Shown here: positions 25,603 to 33,546 of the stretch, piece by piece
How the letters are laid out: every line of letters begins with the position of its first letter
Position numbering within the stretch: position 1 is the first letter of the stretch
Source: Secundilactobacillus silagincola
Lineage (GTDB): Bacteria > Bacillota > Bacilli > Lactobacillales > Lactobacillaceae
NCBI RefSeq assembly: GCF_002583405.1
Contig: NZ_BCMJ01000012.1
Location: 1 to 52,016, forward strand
Reading direction: 5' to 3'
Length of the DNA stretch: 52,016 nt
Translations under genes and position numbers: made by a program
Notes under the pieces: model-generated
Databases searched by the model: none
The model's input: only the letters and a program-made list of their open reading frames with translations
Told to the model about the DNA's origin: nothing

Positions 25603-26253
25603 ATGTCTGAAAACATTGAATTTAATCGCATGATGAATGGCGAAATCTATCATCAAACACCTGAATTATTCGAAATGCGAATGAAGGCGCGAGACTTATT
25701 ATTCGAGTATAACCGCTTAAACTACCGGGATTTAGAGAGCCGTAAACGAATTTTGAAGGAATTACTCGGCCAAGTTGGCGAAAATTATCTCATTGAATTG
25801 CCCTTTCACACAGATTATGGTTTTAACGTGAAATTAGGTGACAACTTTTTCGCGAATAATAATTTAACGTTACTTGATCCGGCACCAATCGAGATTGGCA
25901 ATGATGTTTTAATTGCCTCCAACGTTGGTATTTACACGGCAGGCCATGCTTTAGATCCTGAATTGCGACTTAGAACGGGTGCCGAATATGCCATTCCCGT
26001 TAAAATTGGTAATAACGTTTGGATCGGCGCCGGTGTGACGGTTTGCCCAGGGGTTACTATTGGTGATAACAGCGTGATTGGCGCAGGTTCAGTGGTCACT
26101 AAGTCAATTCCAAGCGATTCACTAGCCTATGGTAATCCAGCTCACGTGGTACGTCAGTTTGACGAGCGCGATAAAAAATACTACTTTAAGCAACGGCAAG
26201 TCACACAGGAATATCTGGATAAATTAGCGAATGGTGAAACTTTCCATCGGTAG
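25603..26253 (+). CDS. Sugar O-acetyltransferase (Maa/LacA family)
   Basis: Transfers an acetyl group from acetyl-CoA to a sugar such as maltose or a galactoside. It begins NIEFNRMMNGEIYHQTPEL, and the central part shows hexapeptide repeats (PIEIGNDVLIASNVGI, VKIGNNVWIGAGVTV, ITIGDNSVIGAGSVV type) of the left-handed beta helix, plus AGHALDPELR with the catalytic histidine. At 216 residues it is a little longer than usual at the C-terminus. The ribosome site AAAGGAG precedes ATG 25603. It is monocistronic, between two terminators. Confidence 0.9.
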   Translation: MSENIEFNRMMNGEIYHQTPELFEMRMKARDLLFEYNRLNYRDLESRKRILKELLGQVGENYLIELPFHTDYGFNVKLGDNFFANNNLTLLDPAPIEIGNDVLIASNVGIYTAGHALDPELRLRTGAEYAIPVKIGNNVWIGAGVTVCPGVTIGDNSVIGAGSVVTKSIPSDSLAYGNPAHVVRQFDERDKKYYFKQRQVTQEYLDKLANGETFHR

Positions 26254-26294
26254 GAAGATGCCTGCAAACTTGATTTAATTAAGTCCTAAACAAA

Positions 26295-26336
26295 TGAACG
26301 GCACTGACTCTATCTGAGTTTGGTGCCGTTTCTTTT
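26295..26336 (+). terminator. Terminator of the acetyltransferase gene
   Basis: GAACGGCAC pairs with GTGCCGTTTC around an 18-base loop with a T-rich tail. Moderate strength. Confidence 0.7.
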
Positions 26337-26346
26337 GAGTTAAAAG

Positions 26347-26396
26347 GTTGCCGACCACTTACAAATGGTGTACACTATCATAAGTGGTCAACCACA
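26347..26396 (+). promoter_or_regulatory. azoR-like promoter with MarR operator
   Basis: TTGCCG (26348-26353), 17-base spacer, TACACT (26371-26376). GTTGCCGACCAC at 26347-26358 overlaps the -35 and an inverted partner GTGGTCAAC lies beyond the -10. GTTGCCGACCAC occurs again in the promoter of the convergent MarR gene (27553-27564), so both are probably bound by that regulator. Confidence 0.6.
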
Positions 26397-26429
26397 TATT
26401 AATTAACTAACATTAAAGGGGACAATTAA

Positions 26430-27050
26430 ATGTCAAAAGTATTAGTAATCAAAGCGCACCCATTCGATGGTGACAAATCACGGACAATCAAAACATTAGA
26501 CACTTTTCTAGAAACTTATAAAGCCAAAAATCCCGACGACGAGATTGAAACCTTAGATCTCTTCGCCACTAACTTCCCAGAACTTGATGGTGGTATGATG
26601 GCTGCCTGGGGTCAATTAGCCAACGGCACAGCCTTCACTGACTTACCAGCTGACGTTCAAAAAGGCATGGGTCAGTTCAACGACGCCTTGGCGCAGTTCA
26701 AGGCTGCTGACAAGTTGGTCGTTGCTAACCCAATGTGGAACTTATCCATTCCTGCTCAATTGAAGTCTTGGATCGATGCTATCACCGTTGTTGGTGAAAC
26801 CTTCCGTTACACCGCAACCGGTCACATTGCCTTGGTTCCTGGCAAGCCATTCGTTCATATTCAGGCTGCCGGTGGCAAATATGAGGGCAAAGATTTGGGC
26901 ACTCAATACGTGCAAGGTGCATTGGAATATCTTGGTGCTAAACGGTTTGCTAAGATCGGTGTTGAAGGGATGGACCATTTCCCAGATCAAGCTGATCAAA
27001 TCGTGGCAGCAGCACAAGAAGAAGCCAAAGAAGTTGCAAATAAATTCTAG
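26430..27050 (+). CDS. azoR: FMN-dependent NADH-azoreductase / NAD(P)H oxidoreductase (flavodoxin fold)
   Basis: A 206-residue flavodoxin-like enzyme that reduces quinones, azo compounds or other electrophiles with NAD(P)H. The phosphate-binding start KVLVIKAHPF, the PMWNLSIPAQLKSWID segment and the AAGGKYEGKDLGTQYVQG region are typical of AzoR proteins. AAAGGGGA precedes ATG 26430. The promoter carries the same 12-bp word as the MarR gene promoter, suggesting that MarR controls it, perhaps in response to quinone or electrophile stress. Symbol given by family; substrate not certain. Confidence 0.85.
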   Translation: MSKVLVIKAHPFDGDKSRTIKTLDTFLETYKAKNPDDEIETLDLFATNFPELDGGMMAAWGQLANGTAFTDLPADVQKGMGQFNDALAQFKAADKLVVANPMWNLSIPAQLKSWIDAITVVGETFRYTATGHIALVPGKPFVHIQAAGGKYEGKDLGTQYVQGALEYLGAKRFAKIGVEGMDHFPDQADQIVAAAQEEAKEVANKF

Positions 27051-27057
27051 ACCAAAT

Positions 27058-27089
27058 AAAAAACCATTCCGTTGAGGGATGGTTTTTTA
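27058..27089. terminator. Bidirectional terminator between azoR and marR genes
   Basis: AAAAAACCATTCC / GGGATGGTTTTTT stem with A and T runs, between convergent genes; it overlaps the end of the MarR gene by three bases. Confidence 0.85.
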
Positions 27090-27527
27090 TTTGGTTTCAT
27101 TTTTTTGCAAATTATCACAAATCTTATCCGCCACTTTAACAAAGACAGCCTGTTCTTCAGGTGAAAGGCCCTGAATCGACTGCTCCTCAATAGTGTGACA
27201 AATAGCTTCAACTTTGTTAGCTAATTTCAAGCCTGACGGAGTAAGTTGCACCAGTGTCACTCGCCTGTCTTTTGACGATTTACAGGTTTCAGCTAATTGC
27301 GCGTTCACGAGGCGTCGAACGGATTTAGCTACCGTAGAATGGTCCACTTGCATGATTTCAGCAAGTGCATTTTGCGCCTGTTGTCCATTGTGAGCGAGTG
27401 TAATCAAGATGGTGTCCTGACCTGGATATAACCCCAGGGCGCGGATGCCCTTTGCAATCAGTGCTTCGTGGTTGTTAACGATACGCAAAGCTGACGCACC
27501 GACTGGATAATCATCAAAAACAAGCAT
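27087..27527 (-). CDS. MarR-family transcriptional regulator
   Basis: A 146-residue winged-helix regulator. The DNA-binding part reads QNALAEIMQVDHSTVAKSVRRLVNAQL followed by the wing SSKDRRVTLVQLTPSG, standard MarR. The ATG at 27527 follows AGAGGGGGA. The longer reading from 27566 is rejected because its first codon lies in the -10/operator region. Its promoter contains GTGGTCGGCAAC just after the -10, also found near azoR, so autoregulation plus control of azoR is likely. Inducer unknown. Confidence 0.88.
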   Translation of the reverse strand: MLVFDDYPVGASALRIVNNHEALIAKGIRALGLYPGQDTILITLAHNGQQAQNALAEIMQVDHSTVAKSVRRLVNAQLAETCKSSKDRRVTLVQLTPSGLKLANKVEAICHTIEEQSIQGLSPEEQAVFVKVADKICDNLQKNETK

Positions 27528-27552
27528 GGCAATTTCCCCCTCTGTGTTATAC

Positions 27553-27596
27553 GTTGCCGACCACAAAAGTGTACCAAATTATGCCGTGTTTTTCAA
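27553..27596 (-). promoter_or_regulatory. marR promoter with operator
   Basis: On the minus strand TTGAAA (27596-27591), 17-base spacer, TACACT (27573-27568), immediately followed by GTGGTCGGCAAC (27564-27553). The same word, in opposite orientation relative to the coordinates, overlaps the azoR -35. Confidence 0.65.
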
Positions 27597-27624
27597 TTAA
27601 TAATTCTCTGCTTGGAAAGTAAAT

Positions 27625-28234
27625 TTAATGATTGATTACCCACTGATTAATGAGTAAATCTACTTGCTTCGTGTCGTTCATATCCGAACGTGCGCCACTG
27701 AAGGAGAGCACAATGCTTTGCAGTGCAGGTGCCAGAAATACTTTAGCACCCGTTTCGGGGTCAAAGTCGATCAGTTCATGTTTGGCTTGACGGTAGGCAA
27801 GAAAATCGGCCAATTTATCCGTTAAGACACTATATTCCTCGTCGGTGATGTCTTTTAGGGCAGGGTATAATTCGTCTTGAAAATAAATGTCGGCTTGCCA
27901 TAGGTATAGGTTAGGGACAAACATGTCCACGAACCCCTGATTAATGGTATGAAGTGCGTCAACAATTGGGGTTTCTTTCAGTGTATCGATTTTATCGCCT
28001 AGCGCGACGAATTCTGGTGTGACATCGAGTTCCATCAAGGTCTGGATCAGGTTGACTTTACCATCTGGAAAATAGTGATAGAAGGTAGTACGAGTTTTGT
28101 TCGCATGCTTTGTGATGTCATTCACGGTAGTTGCAGCGTAACCCTTAGTTTTAAATAGTTGACGTGCGCTGTTGATCAGTGCTTCTTTAGTAGCATCATA
28201 GTAGGCTTGACGTTTGCTTGCGATTGGGAATCAT
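27625..28234 (-). pseudogene. TetR-family regulator with apparent start-proximal frameshift
   Basis: The open frame from GTG 28125 gives 166 residues starting inside the helix-turn-helix (NDITKHANKTRTTFYHYF). Upstream in the same frame the sequence ASKRQAYYDATKEALINSA and ARQLFKTKGYAATTV is a normal TetR N-terminus, yet it has no ATG, GTG or TTG and meets TGA at 28233-28231. The only ATG with a ribosome site (AGAAAGG, ATG 28234) is one base out of phase. Removing one base near 28231 would restore a full protein of about 203 residues. So the gene is probably frameshifted, or carries a sequencing error, or uses a rare start. It is divergent from the NmrA gene, with a palindromic operator between. 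Confidence 0.65.
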
Positions 28235-28252
28235 CGTCCTTTCTGTAAAATC

Positions 28253-28264
28253 ATTAGTACTAAT
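28253..28264. promoter_or_regulatory. Palindromic operator between TetR and NmrA genes
   Basis: ATTAGTACTAAT is a perfect 12-bp palindrome overlapping the likely -10 region (TATATT) of the minus-strand TetR gene. Probable binding site of the TetR protein. Confidence 0.6.
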
Positions 28265-28307
28265 ATAACACGTTTAGTCGTTTTTTTCTTTTTTCGTTGA
28301 CACGGTG

Positions 28308-28336
28308 TTGACAAAACATTGTGAAAGAATTATTAT
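28308..28336 (+). promoter_or_regulatory. Predicted promoter of the NmrA-SDR operon
   Basis: TTGACA at 28308-28313, 17-base spacer, TATTAT at 28331-28336: near-consensus and probably strong when not repressed. Confidence 0.7.
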
Positions 28337-28400
28337 ATATTTAATTTAAAACGCTTTCTCGTTTTGGATGGTTAACTAATAAACTAAAGGATCTGATTGA

Positions 28401-29291
28401 ATGCTGTTAGTAACGTGTGCCAATGGCCAAGTCGGTCATCGAATCGTACCATACTTGATTGAAAAGGGTCAGGATGTCCGTGTCATGGACATTAACCCAA
28501 AAGTTGAAGACTATAAAAAAATCGGTGCTAAAGAAGTGATCGTGGGTAACGGCACTGATGAAGCAACGTTAGATAAAGCCATGAAGGGCATTGATGCGGT
28601 TGTTTATCTGCCACCGCTGTTTACGTATCAGGAAGCTAAGATGGGGAAGATGGCGATTGATGCTGCCATCAAAGCTGGCGTTAAGCAATTCATCGATATC
28701 TCAGTGTTGTTCCCACTTTTGGACAATAACCTGCAACACCGGATGAAGACTGAAGTTGAAAAATACTTGATGTACCGTGGCTGGGAAAGTCACATGCTGT
28801 GGACGGTGCTTCAACCTGCTGGTTATCACCATAACTTATACGTTAAGCCATTCTACGAAAGTGGTGAACTACCAAGTTATTCACCGTTAGACCAAGTCAT
28901 TTCCATGGTTGATGCGCGTGATGAAGCCGACGTTGTTTTAAAGGTGTTAGCTGATCCAGAAGGCTACGACAAAGGCGTCTTTGCGTTAGCTAACGAAAAG
29001 TTCTCTCTACGCCAGGTTGCTGCATTAATGAGTGAAGTTACTGGCAAAGAAATCAAACCAGTCTTTGTACCAAAGGATAAATTACGGGATTACTGGCCAA
29101 ATTACTTCTTGGGTTCAGACAGTTATGCGGAAGAAGCCTTCTGGCACATTTACGATAGTAACCAGCGTTGGGACTGGGATGGTAATTCTAAAGAACTTAA
29201 CTGGTTGCTGGATGGCAAGACTCGTTCACTGCGGTCGTACTTTGAAGAAGAAGCTAAAAAAGCTGGTATTCCAGTACACAAGCAAAACTAA
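28401..29291 (+). CDS. NmrA-like NAD(P)-binding atypical SDR
   Basis: A 296-residue Rossmann protein of the NmrA/atypical SDR group. The cofactor motif is LVTCANGQVGHRIVPYL near the N-terminus, followed by VYLPPLFTY and a C-terminal substrate domain. It lacks the classical YxxxK catalytic pair of short-chain dehydrogenases, so it may be a redox sensor or an epimerase/reductase of unknown substrate. AAAGGATC precedes ATG 28401. First gene of a two-gene operon with the SDR that starts 21 bases after its stop; the defective TetR gene is divergent. Confidence 0.8.
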   Translation: MLLVTCANGQVGHRIVPYLIEKGQDVRVMDINPKVEDYKKIGAKEVIVGNGTDEATLDKAMKGIDAVVYLPPLFTYQEAKMGKMAIDAAIKAGVKQFIDISVLFPLLDNNLQHRMKTEVEKYLMYRGWESHMLWTVLQPAGYHHNLYVKPFYESGELPSYSPLDQVISMVDARDEADVVLKVLADPEGYDKGVFALANEKFSLRQVAALMSEVTGKEIKPVFVPKDKLRDYWPNYFLGSDSYAEEAFWHIYDSNQRWDWDGNSKELNWLLDGKTRSLRSYFEEEAKKAGIPVHKQN

Positions 29292-29312
29292 ACTTGAAAG
29301 GGAGCAATCATT

Positions 29313-30062
29313 ATGACCCAAAAAATTGTGACTTTAATTACTGGTGCTGAAAAAGGGCTCGGTTTACTCACTGCTAAAGCTTTAAGCAAGGAGGGCCAAG
29401 CTATTGTGATCGGTGCCTTGGATGAGGATGCCGCTAAGAAAGCCGTTGCTGAGATTACAGCTGATGGTGGTGAAGCCAGCTACGTTAATTTAGACGTGAC
29501 TAACCATGATCAAGTCAAGGCAGCCGGTCAATACTTTGCAGATAAGTATGGTTATTTGACCATTTTAATCAACAACGCCGGTATCGTGACTGATGGGCAA
29601 CACACACCAGTCGACGTGCCGATGGATGCGCTACGTAAAGAATTCGATGTTAACTTCTTTGGTTCAGTCGACGTGAGTCAAACGATGGTACCGTTGTTGA
29701 AGAAGGCTGAAAACGCCCAAATCATTAATTTGTCCAGCAACATGGGCTCATTAGGATTAGCAACGGACACAAGCTTCCCATTCTATAACTTCTACTCAAT
29801 GGGATACGGTGCTTCAAAAGCTGCCGTTAACTTTGAAACGATTTGCTTCAGCAAGGCGCTCAAAGACGATGGCATTCCAGTCAATTCAGTCAACCCTGGA
29901 TTCTCTGATACGGCCTTTGGCGGACGTGATACGAACGATCCGAAACCAGCAGGCATGCAAACTGCCGAAGAAGGGGCAGCACAAGTCATCAAGATGGCTA
30001 CTCGCAGTCCGCAGACGGATAGTGCTACGTTCAGTGAAAACGCTGGGATCGTACCGTGGTAA
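29313..30062 (+). CDS. Short-chain dehydrogenase/reductase (classical SDR)
   Basis: A 249-residue NAD(P)-dependent oxidoreductase. Motifs visible: TGAEKGLG (cofactor loop), LINNAG, serine in INLSSNMGSLG, and YGASK (catalytic Tyr and Lys), then VNSVNPGFSDTAFGG. All catalytic residues are intact. Strong AAAGGGAG ribosome site. It is the second gene of the operon, likely handling the same or a linked carbonyl compound as the NmrA protein. Substrate not recognisable. Confidence 0.88.
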   Translation: MTQKIVTLITGAEKGLGLLTAKALSKEGQAIVIGALDEDAAKKAVAEITADGGEASYVNLDVTNHDQVKAAGQYFADKYGYLTILINNAGIVTDGQHTPVDVPMDALRKEFDVNFFGSVDVSQTMVPLLKKAENAQIINLSSNMGSLGLATDTSFPFYNFYSMGYGASKAAVNFETICFSKALKDDGIPVNSVNPGFSDTAFGGRDTNDPKPAGMQTAEEGAAQVIKMATRSPQTDSATFSENAGIVPW

Positions 30063-30075
30063 TTTGAATGTAAAT

Positions 30076-30119
30076 AAAAGAACTAGTATTTGGCGGTTTG
30101 CCTGTACTAGTTCTTTTTT
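30076..30119. terminator. Terminator after the SDR gene
   Basis: AAAAGAACTAGTA / TACTAGTTCTTTT perfect 13-bp stem, 16-base loop, T run; may also stop the convergent NTF2-like gene. Confidence 0.85.
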
Positions 30120-30151
30120 GAAGCTATAAAAGTTATTGGAAACTTCGCGGA

Positions 30152-30775
30152 TTATTTACCCATTAACCAAGCATCCATTTTAGTATACAAAGCGGTTACC
30201 ATTTCTGGTTGATCAACACCTGGCAGGTCTTGACCAACTTGGTACCCTTTTTGATTCAGTACGTAAGCCAGGCAAGCGTAACTTGATCGATATTGTTTTA
30301 AATCTGCGGGATCTAAAGCGACATCAGCAGTTGGAACTACGGGAATCAAACTGTCAGCTTCATAGACACAGGTCATAAAGTTAATCAGCCATTCTCCGTT
30401 GATCTTTTGAACTTCATAGACGATTTTAGCATCTGAATTCAAGTTGAACTTAATTCCTTGAATGTCTTGTTCTGCCAAAATGGTGGTCTGCATGATAGCA
30501 ATCGCCCGGTCACCGTTCATCCAGACTTGGGTGTTGTAAATGCGGTGAGCAGCACGACTGGTACTGGTCATTTTAGCAGATTCATCGACGAATTTATCAG
30601 CGTTTCCCGTGTACCAGGAAATGTCGATGGATGCGTGATCGCTATAAGTTTTCTTCATTTCGTCCCACAAGCTGTTATCCCGGCAAAAACGTTCAAATTG
30701 TACTAACTCAATGATATTTGCCTTGTCTAGGACTTCTTCAGCTGTAAATGGTTTGTTCTTGGATAGTAATAACAT
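30152..30775 (-). CDS. NTF2/SnoaL-like domain protein
   Basis: A 207-residue soluble protein. It starts with a helical segment (AEEVLDKANIIELVQFERFC), then WDEMKKTYSDHASIDISWYTGNADKF and a beta-rich part with VYEVQKINGEWLINFM, the usual cone-shaped NTF2-like fold. Such proteins are isomerases, cyclases, dehydratases or binding proteins; the reaction cannot be read here. Ribosome site TGGAGGC before ATG 30775. Convergent with the SDR gene, so functional linkage to that operon is only suggested. Confidence 0.7.
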   Translation of the reverse strand: MLLLSKNKPFTAEEVLDKANIIELVQFERFCRDNSLWDEMKKTYSDHASIDISWYTGNADKFVDESAKMTSTSRAAHRIYNTQVWMNGDRAIAIMQTTILAEQDIQGIKFNLNSDAKIVYEVQKINGEWLINFMTCVYEADSLIPVVPTADVALDPADLKQYRSSYACLAYVLNQKGYQVGQDLPGVDQPEMVTALYTKMDAWLMGK

Positions 30776-30913
30776 CGTGTAGCCTCCAGTGGTTTGTCAG
30801 TATTTCACCGTCAATAGTGAAGCCTGTTTGTAAAGTAACTTAACAACACTAATGCATTATGTAATAATTGTCAATGCCAACTTTAAACGGTATCTTTTTT
30901 AATTTGTAGACAA

Positions 30914-30949
30914 TAAACACCCCCGCTCGAATATAAACGGGGGTGTTTA
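30914..30949 (-). terminator. Terminator of the esterase/zinc-ribbon operon
   Basis: TAAACACCCCCG pairs perfectly with CGGGGGTGTTTA (30914-30925, 30938-30949), just beyond the stop codon of the minus-strand zinc-ribbon gene, with a T-rich tail on that strand. Confidence 0.8.
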
Positions 30950-30969
30950 ATGCTAACTAGTTTGGGCAA

Positions 30970-32235
30970 TTATTCCTCAAACTTACCAGTATCTTCATTC
31001 AATAAACTGCTAATATCATGAATCTGGTCATAACGGTAGGTGCTGTCGTACTGGTGGGTGTCTTTATCGTAGGCCTTAACCTGCAAAACATCCGTGTGCG
31101 GCCAGCTAACCACGTAAGTATAATCGTCGTAATCAAAGCCATATTGATCCGCAATGGCATCGATACCGGCTTGCTCGTCACCGTGGTATTCTTCTTCAAA
31201 GTGACCGTAGTTGCTGTTACTTGGCGTTGAATCGCTAGAATCGCTACTGCTATCACTATTATCGTTAGTGTCGGCGTCTTGAGTCGCGGCATCTGTACTG
31301 TCACCACTGTCAGGCGTTGATAGATCGACCTTAATGTTCTTAGACTGAGTTGAAACGAGATTCTTCGTCACTGATTTGCCATCTGCAGTAGAACCAGTGC
31401 TGGAGAGTTTGAAGGTGTATCGTCCAGGAAACAGCGGGCCAGCTTTGTATGAATAATGATCGTTGCTGGCAGTGGCAACGTTTAACCCATTTAGGCTAAT
31501 CGTCGCTTGATCGACGTTGGTTTGAACCGTTGGGTACATGGCGACCACTTCCAGCTTGTAGGCTGGGAAGAACAGCAGATGGTGGCCCTTAGTAACCAGT
31601 TTAAACGTGCCATCACTGGTTTGGTCGTTATTCACCAAACTGGATTTCATATCTGCTAGATAACGCTTGTCTGAGTTTAAGTAGTTCATGAAGGGGCCGA
31701 TAGACTTGGAGTTGATCTCCAAACTAGGATCGGTAGTGGTCATGTATTTAACGGTGGCATCGGCATTGTTGTCGTGCATGGCGGTGATCATCTGGTCAAC
31801 CTGCTTGGACTTGCTGTATTTACTGCTACCGTAAAGATAAGTCCCAGCTAAAATCAGGACGATTAAAACGATTAGGCTGATCCAAACTTTCTTTTTTCCG
31901 GATCCTTTTTGCCGATTCTTACGGCGTTTTGGCGTTGCAGTGGTCATGGCTGGTTTTCGTTTGGGCTTAGATTCGGTTTTAACCGGTTCTGGTTCCGGTT
32001 TAAATGACGCTGATTCAGGTTCAACCGGCTCAGGTTCAGTGGGCTGGGGTTCAGGTTGAACTGGTGGGACCGGAGTTGGCTCAGACTGATACGAAGACGT
32101 TTCATTATTATTGATTTCATTGTTGTTGGGTGTTTCGTCAGTGCTGGTCATTTCCGGTTTTAACCGGTGACCGCAGTTTTGACAGAACACATCATCGGGA
32201 CTAACTGGCGCCCCGCAATTTGGACAAGTTGACAT
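30970..32235 (-). CDS. Zinc-ribbon single-pass membrane protein (TcaA/YvbJ-like layout)
   Basis: A 421-residue protein. Cysteines at 4, 7, 18 and 21 (CPNCG, FCQNCG) form an N-terminal zinc ribbon. A Pro/Glu/Thr-rich linker (about 30-95), a basic patch (KRRKNRQKGSGKKK) and one transmembrane helix (WISLIVLIVLILAGTYLYG) lead to an outer part of about 280 residues with an Asp/Ser-rich region near residue 310-345. The layout fits TcaA/YvbJ-type envelope proteins (zinc ribbon inside, sensor or structural domain outside), which in other Firmicutes affect wall and antibiotic response. ATG 32235 has AGAGGTG upstream; the longer GTG start (32244) overlaps that site. Its ribosome site lies within the esterase stop. 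Confidence 0.75.
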   Translation of the reverse strand: MSTCPNCGAPVSPDDVFCQNCGHRLKPEMTSTDETPNNNEINNNETSSYQSEPTPVPPVQPEPQPTEPEPVEPESASFKPEPEPVKTESKPKRKPAMTTATPKRRKNRQKGSGKKKVWISLIVLIVLILAGTYLYGSSKYSKSKQVDQMITAMHDNNADATVKYMTTTDPSLEINSKSIGPFMNYLNSDKRYLADMKSSLVNNDQTSDGTFKLVTKGHHLLFFPAYKLEVVAMYPTVQTNVDQATISLNGLNVATASNDHYSYKAGPLFPGRYTFKLSSTGSTADGKSVTKNLVSTQSKNIKVDLSTPDSGDSTDAATQDADTNDNSDSSSDSSDSTPSNSNYGHFEEEYHGDEQAGIDAIADQYGFDYDDYTYVVSWPHTDVLQVKAYDKDTHQYDSTYRYDQIHDISSLLNEDTGKFEE

Positions 32236-32240
32236 ATGAC

Positions 32241-33230
32241 TCACCTCTGAGTTTTAAATTGATTGAAGATGTAACGATAAGCATTAGGTAAAGCCCGGTT
32301 CCAGTACGGCCAGTTGTGATTGCCAAAGTGGTCGACTTGATAAGTGGGTTTGATTTGATGCTGTTGCAGCTGTTTGACAAATAAATTGACGTCAACAATG
32401 GGAACGGTGGTATCCAGCGCAGTGGTTTCAATGTAGAAATGAGCTGGTGACCTTTCTTGTGCTAAGTAGGTCGATAAATAGCGACTAGGCTGAGCTTGCT
32501 CGAAAACCTTTTGACTGAAAGCGCCATTAATTTTGAAGGCGTCCACCTGCGAATTGGTTTGAACGGTTGGTGGCACTTTTTGCCAAATGGCTGGTGAAAT
32601 TAAGGCATCTACGGAAAAGAGGTGCGGGTGCCGGAAGGTTAATCGAGCAGCACCATACCCGCCCATGGAGATGCCACCAATAGCACGTTGCTTTTGGCCG
32701 GCTAACTGATAGGTTTTAGTTGTTTGGGGAATGAGATCATCTATCACAGCGTTTTCCATCTTCTCTTGAGTGGTATTTAAATAGAAGGAATTACCACCAT
32801 CGGGGAAAATAACGACCGCTGGTAAATGCTTTTCCGTGACTAATTGATCCAAATAACGTTTTGAATGGGCTTGGGTAGTGAGATTAGTTTCGTCCCCATA
32901 CAGACCATGTAGCATGTAAATAACTGGAAAATGGGTGCCTTGTTCCTTGAGCCGCTGATAATTCCGTGGTAAATACACGCGATAATGCCAGTTTCGGTGC
33001 AACTGTGAGCTATAAATCACGCGCGAGAGCACTTGGCTTGGTGCTGGTGCTGCTCTGACCTGTTTTTTAGCAGCACGTTGACTGGTTTTACTGACTGTTT
33101 TAGTCATCTGTTGTTTTGAATGCTGAACGGTTTGTTTTTCTGGTGGATTTAACGAATGCACCAGTCCGCCTAGGATTACCCCAATAATAACCACGGCGAA
33201 AACGATGACCGTCCAAAGATGTTTTTTCAT
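32241..33230 (-). CDS. Membrane-anchored or secreted esterase of the Ag85/FrmB-like alpha/beta hydrolase family
   Basis: A 329-residue protein. Residues 5-27 are a hydrophobic signal or anchor, then a Lys/Gln/Thr-rich linker, then an esterase-D/antigen-85 type alpha/beta hydrolase. HFPVIYMLHGLYGDE holds the oxyanion strand, AIGGISMGGYGAAR has the nucleophile serine, and GNHNWPYW holds the catalytic histidine. Probably acts on acyl or acetyl esters outside the cell (inference). Ribosome site AGGGGGC before ATG 33230. The stop codon overlaps the upstream part of the zinc-ribbon gene, so the two form one operon. Confidence 0.85.
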   Translation of the reverse strand: MKKHLWTVIVFAVVIIGVILGGLVHSLNPPEKQTVQHSKQQMTKTVSKTSQRAAKKQVRAAPAPSQVLSRVIYSSQLHRNWHYRVYLPRNYQRLKEQGTHFPVIYMLHGLYGDETNLTTQAHSKRYLDQLVTEKHLPAVVIFPDGGNSFYLNTTQEKMENAVIDDLIPQTTKTYQLAGQKQRAIGGISMGGYGAARLTFRHPHLFSVDALISPAIWQKVPPTVQTNSQVDAFKINGAFSQKVFEQAQPSRYLSTYLAQERSPAHFYIETTALDTTVPIVDVNLFVKQLQQHQIKPTYQVDHFGNHNWPYWNRALPNAYRYIFNQFKTQR

Positions 33231-33280
33231 GACGAAGCCCCCTGCTAACTTGTCAAGAACGGAATTTTAATATTAAGATA

Positions 33281-33309
33281 ATCTTACATAAATACTGAGG
33301 GCGTGACAA
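33281..33309 (-). promoter_or_regulatory. Predicted promoter of the esterase operon
   Basis: On the minus strand TTGTCA (33309-33304), 17-base spacer, TAAGAT (33286-33281). The divergent stretch 33231-33546 otherwise holds only the promoter of the giant adhesin. Confidence 0.5.
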
Positions 33310-33434
33310 GGCTAGGTTTGAGTGAATATTGTAGACAAATGTCTGATAATTAGTTGAAAACGCTTTATTGTAGATGGCCAATAGCTGATAACATTTAACT
33401 TAGAAATTTTTTCTTTATGAACACAGTCTGATAA

Positions 33435-33463
33435 GTTACAGAATATTGAATATGTATTATAAT
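33435..33463 (+). promoter_or_regulatory. Predicted promoter of the first lectin adhesin
   Basis: GTTACA at 33435-33440, 17-base spacer, consensus TATAAT at 33458-33463. The leader of about 75 bases ends in GGGGG 12 bases before the start codon. The -35 is weak. Confidence 0.45.
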
Positions 33464-33546
33464 TATCAACAAAATGAACGATTCTGATTCGATAACTACA
33501 CTTGACGGCGATTTTATTGAGTCACGAATGGGGGCAAGATTTCAAT

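Noticed and set aside
27528-27566. Longer start for the MarR gene
   Set aside because: The first codon lies in the -10/operator sequence, so it would not be in the transcript.
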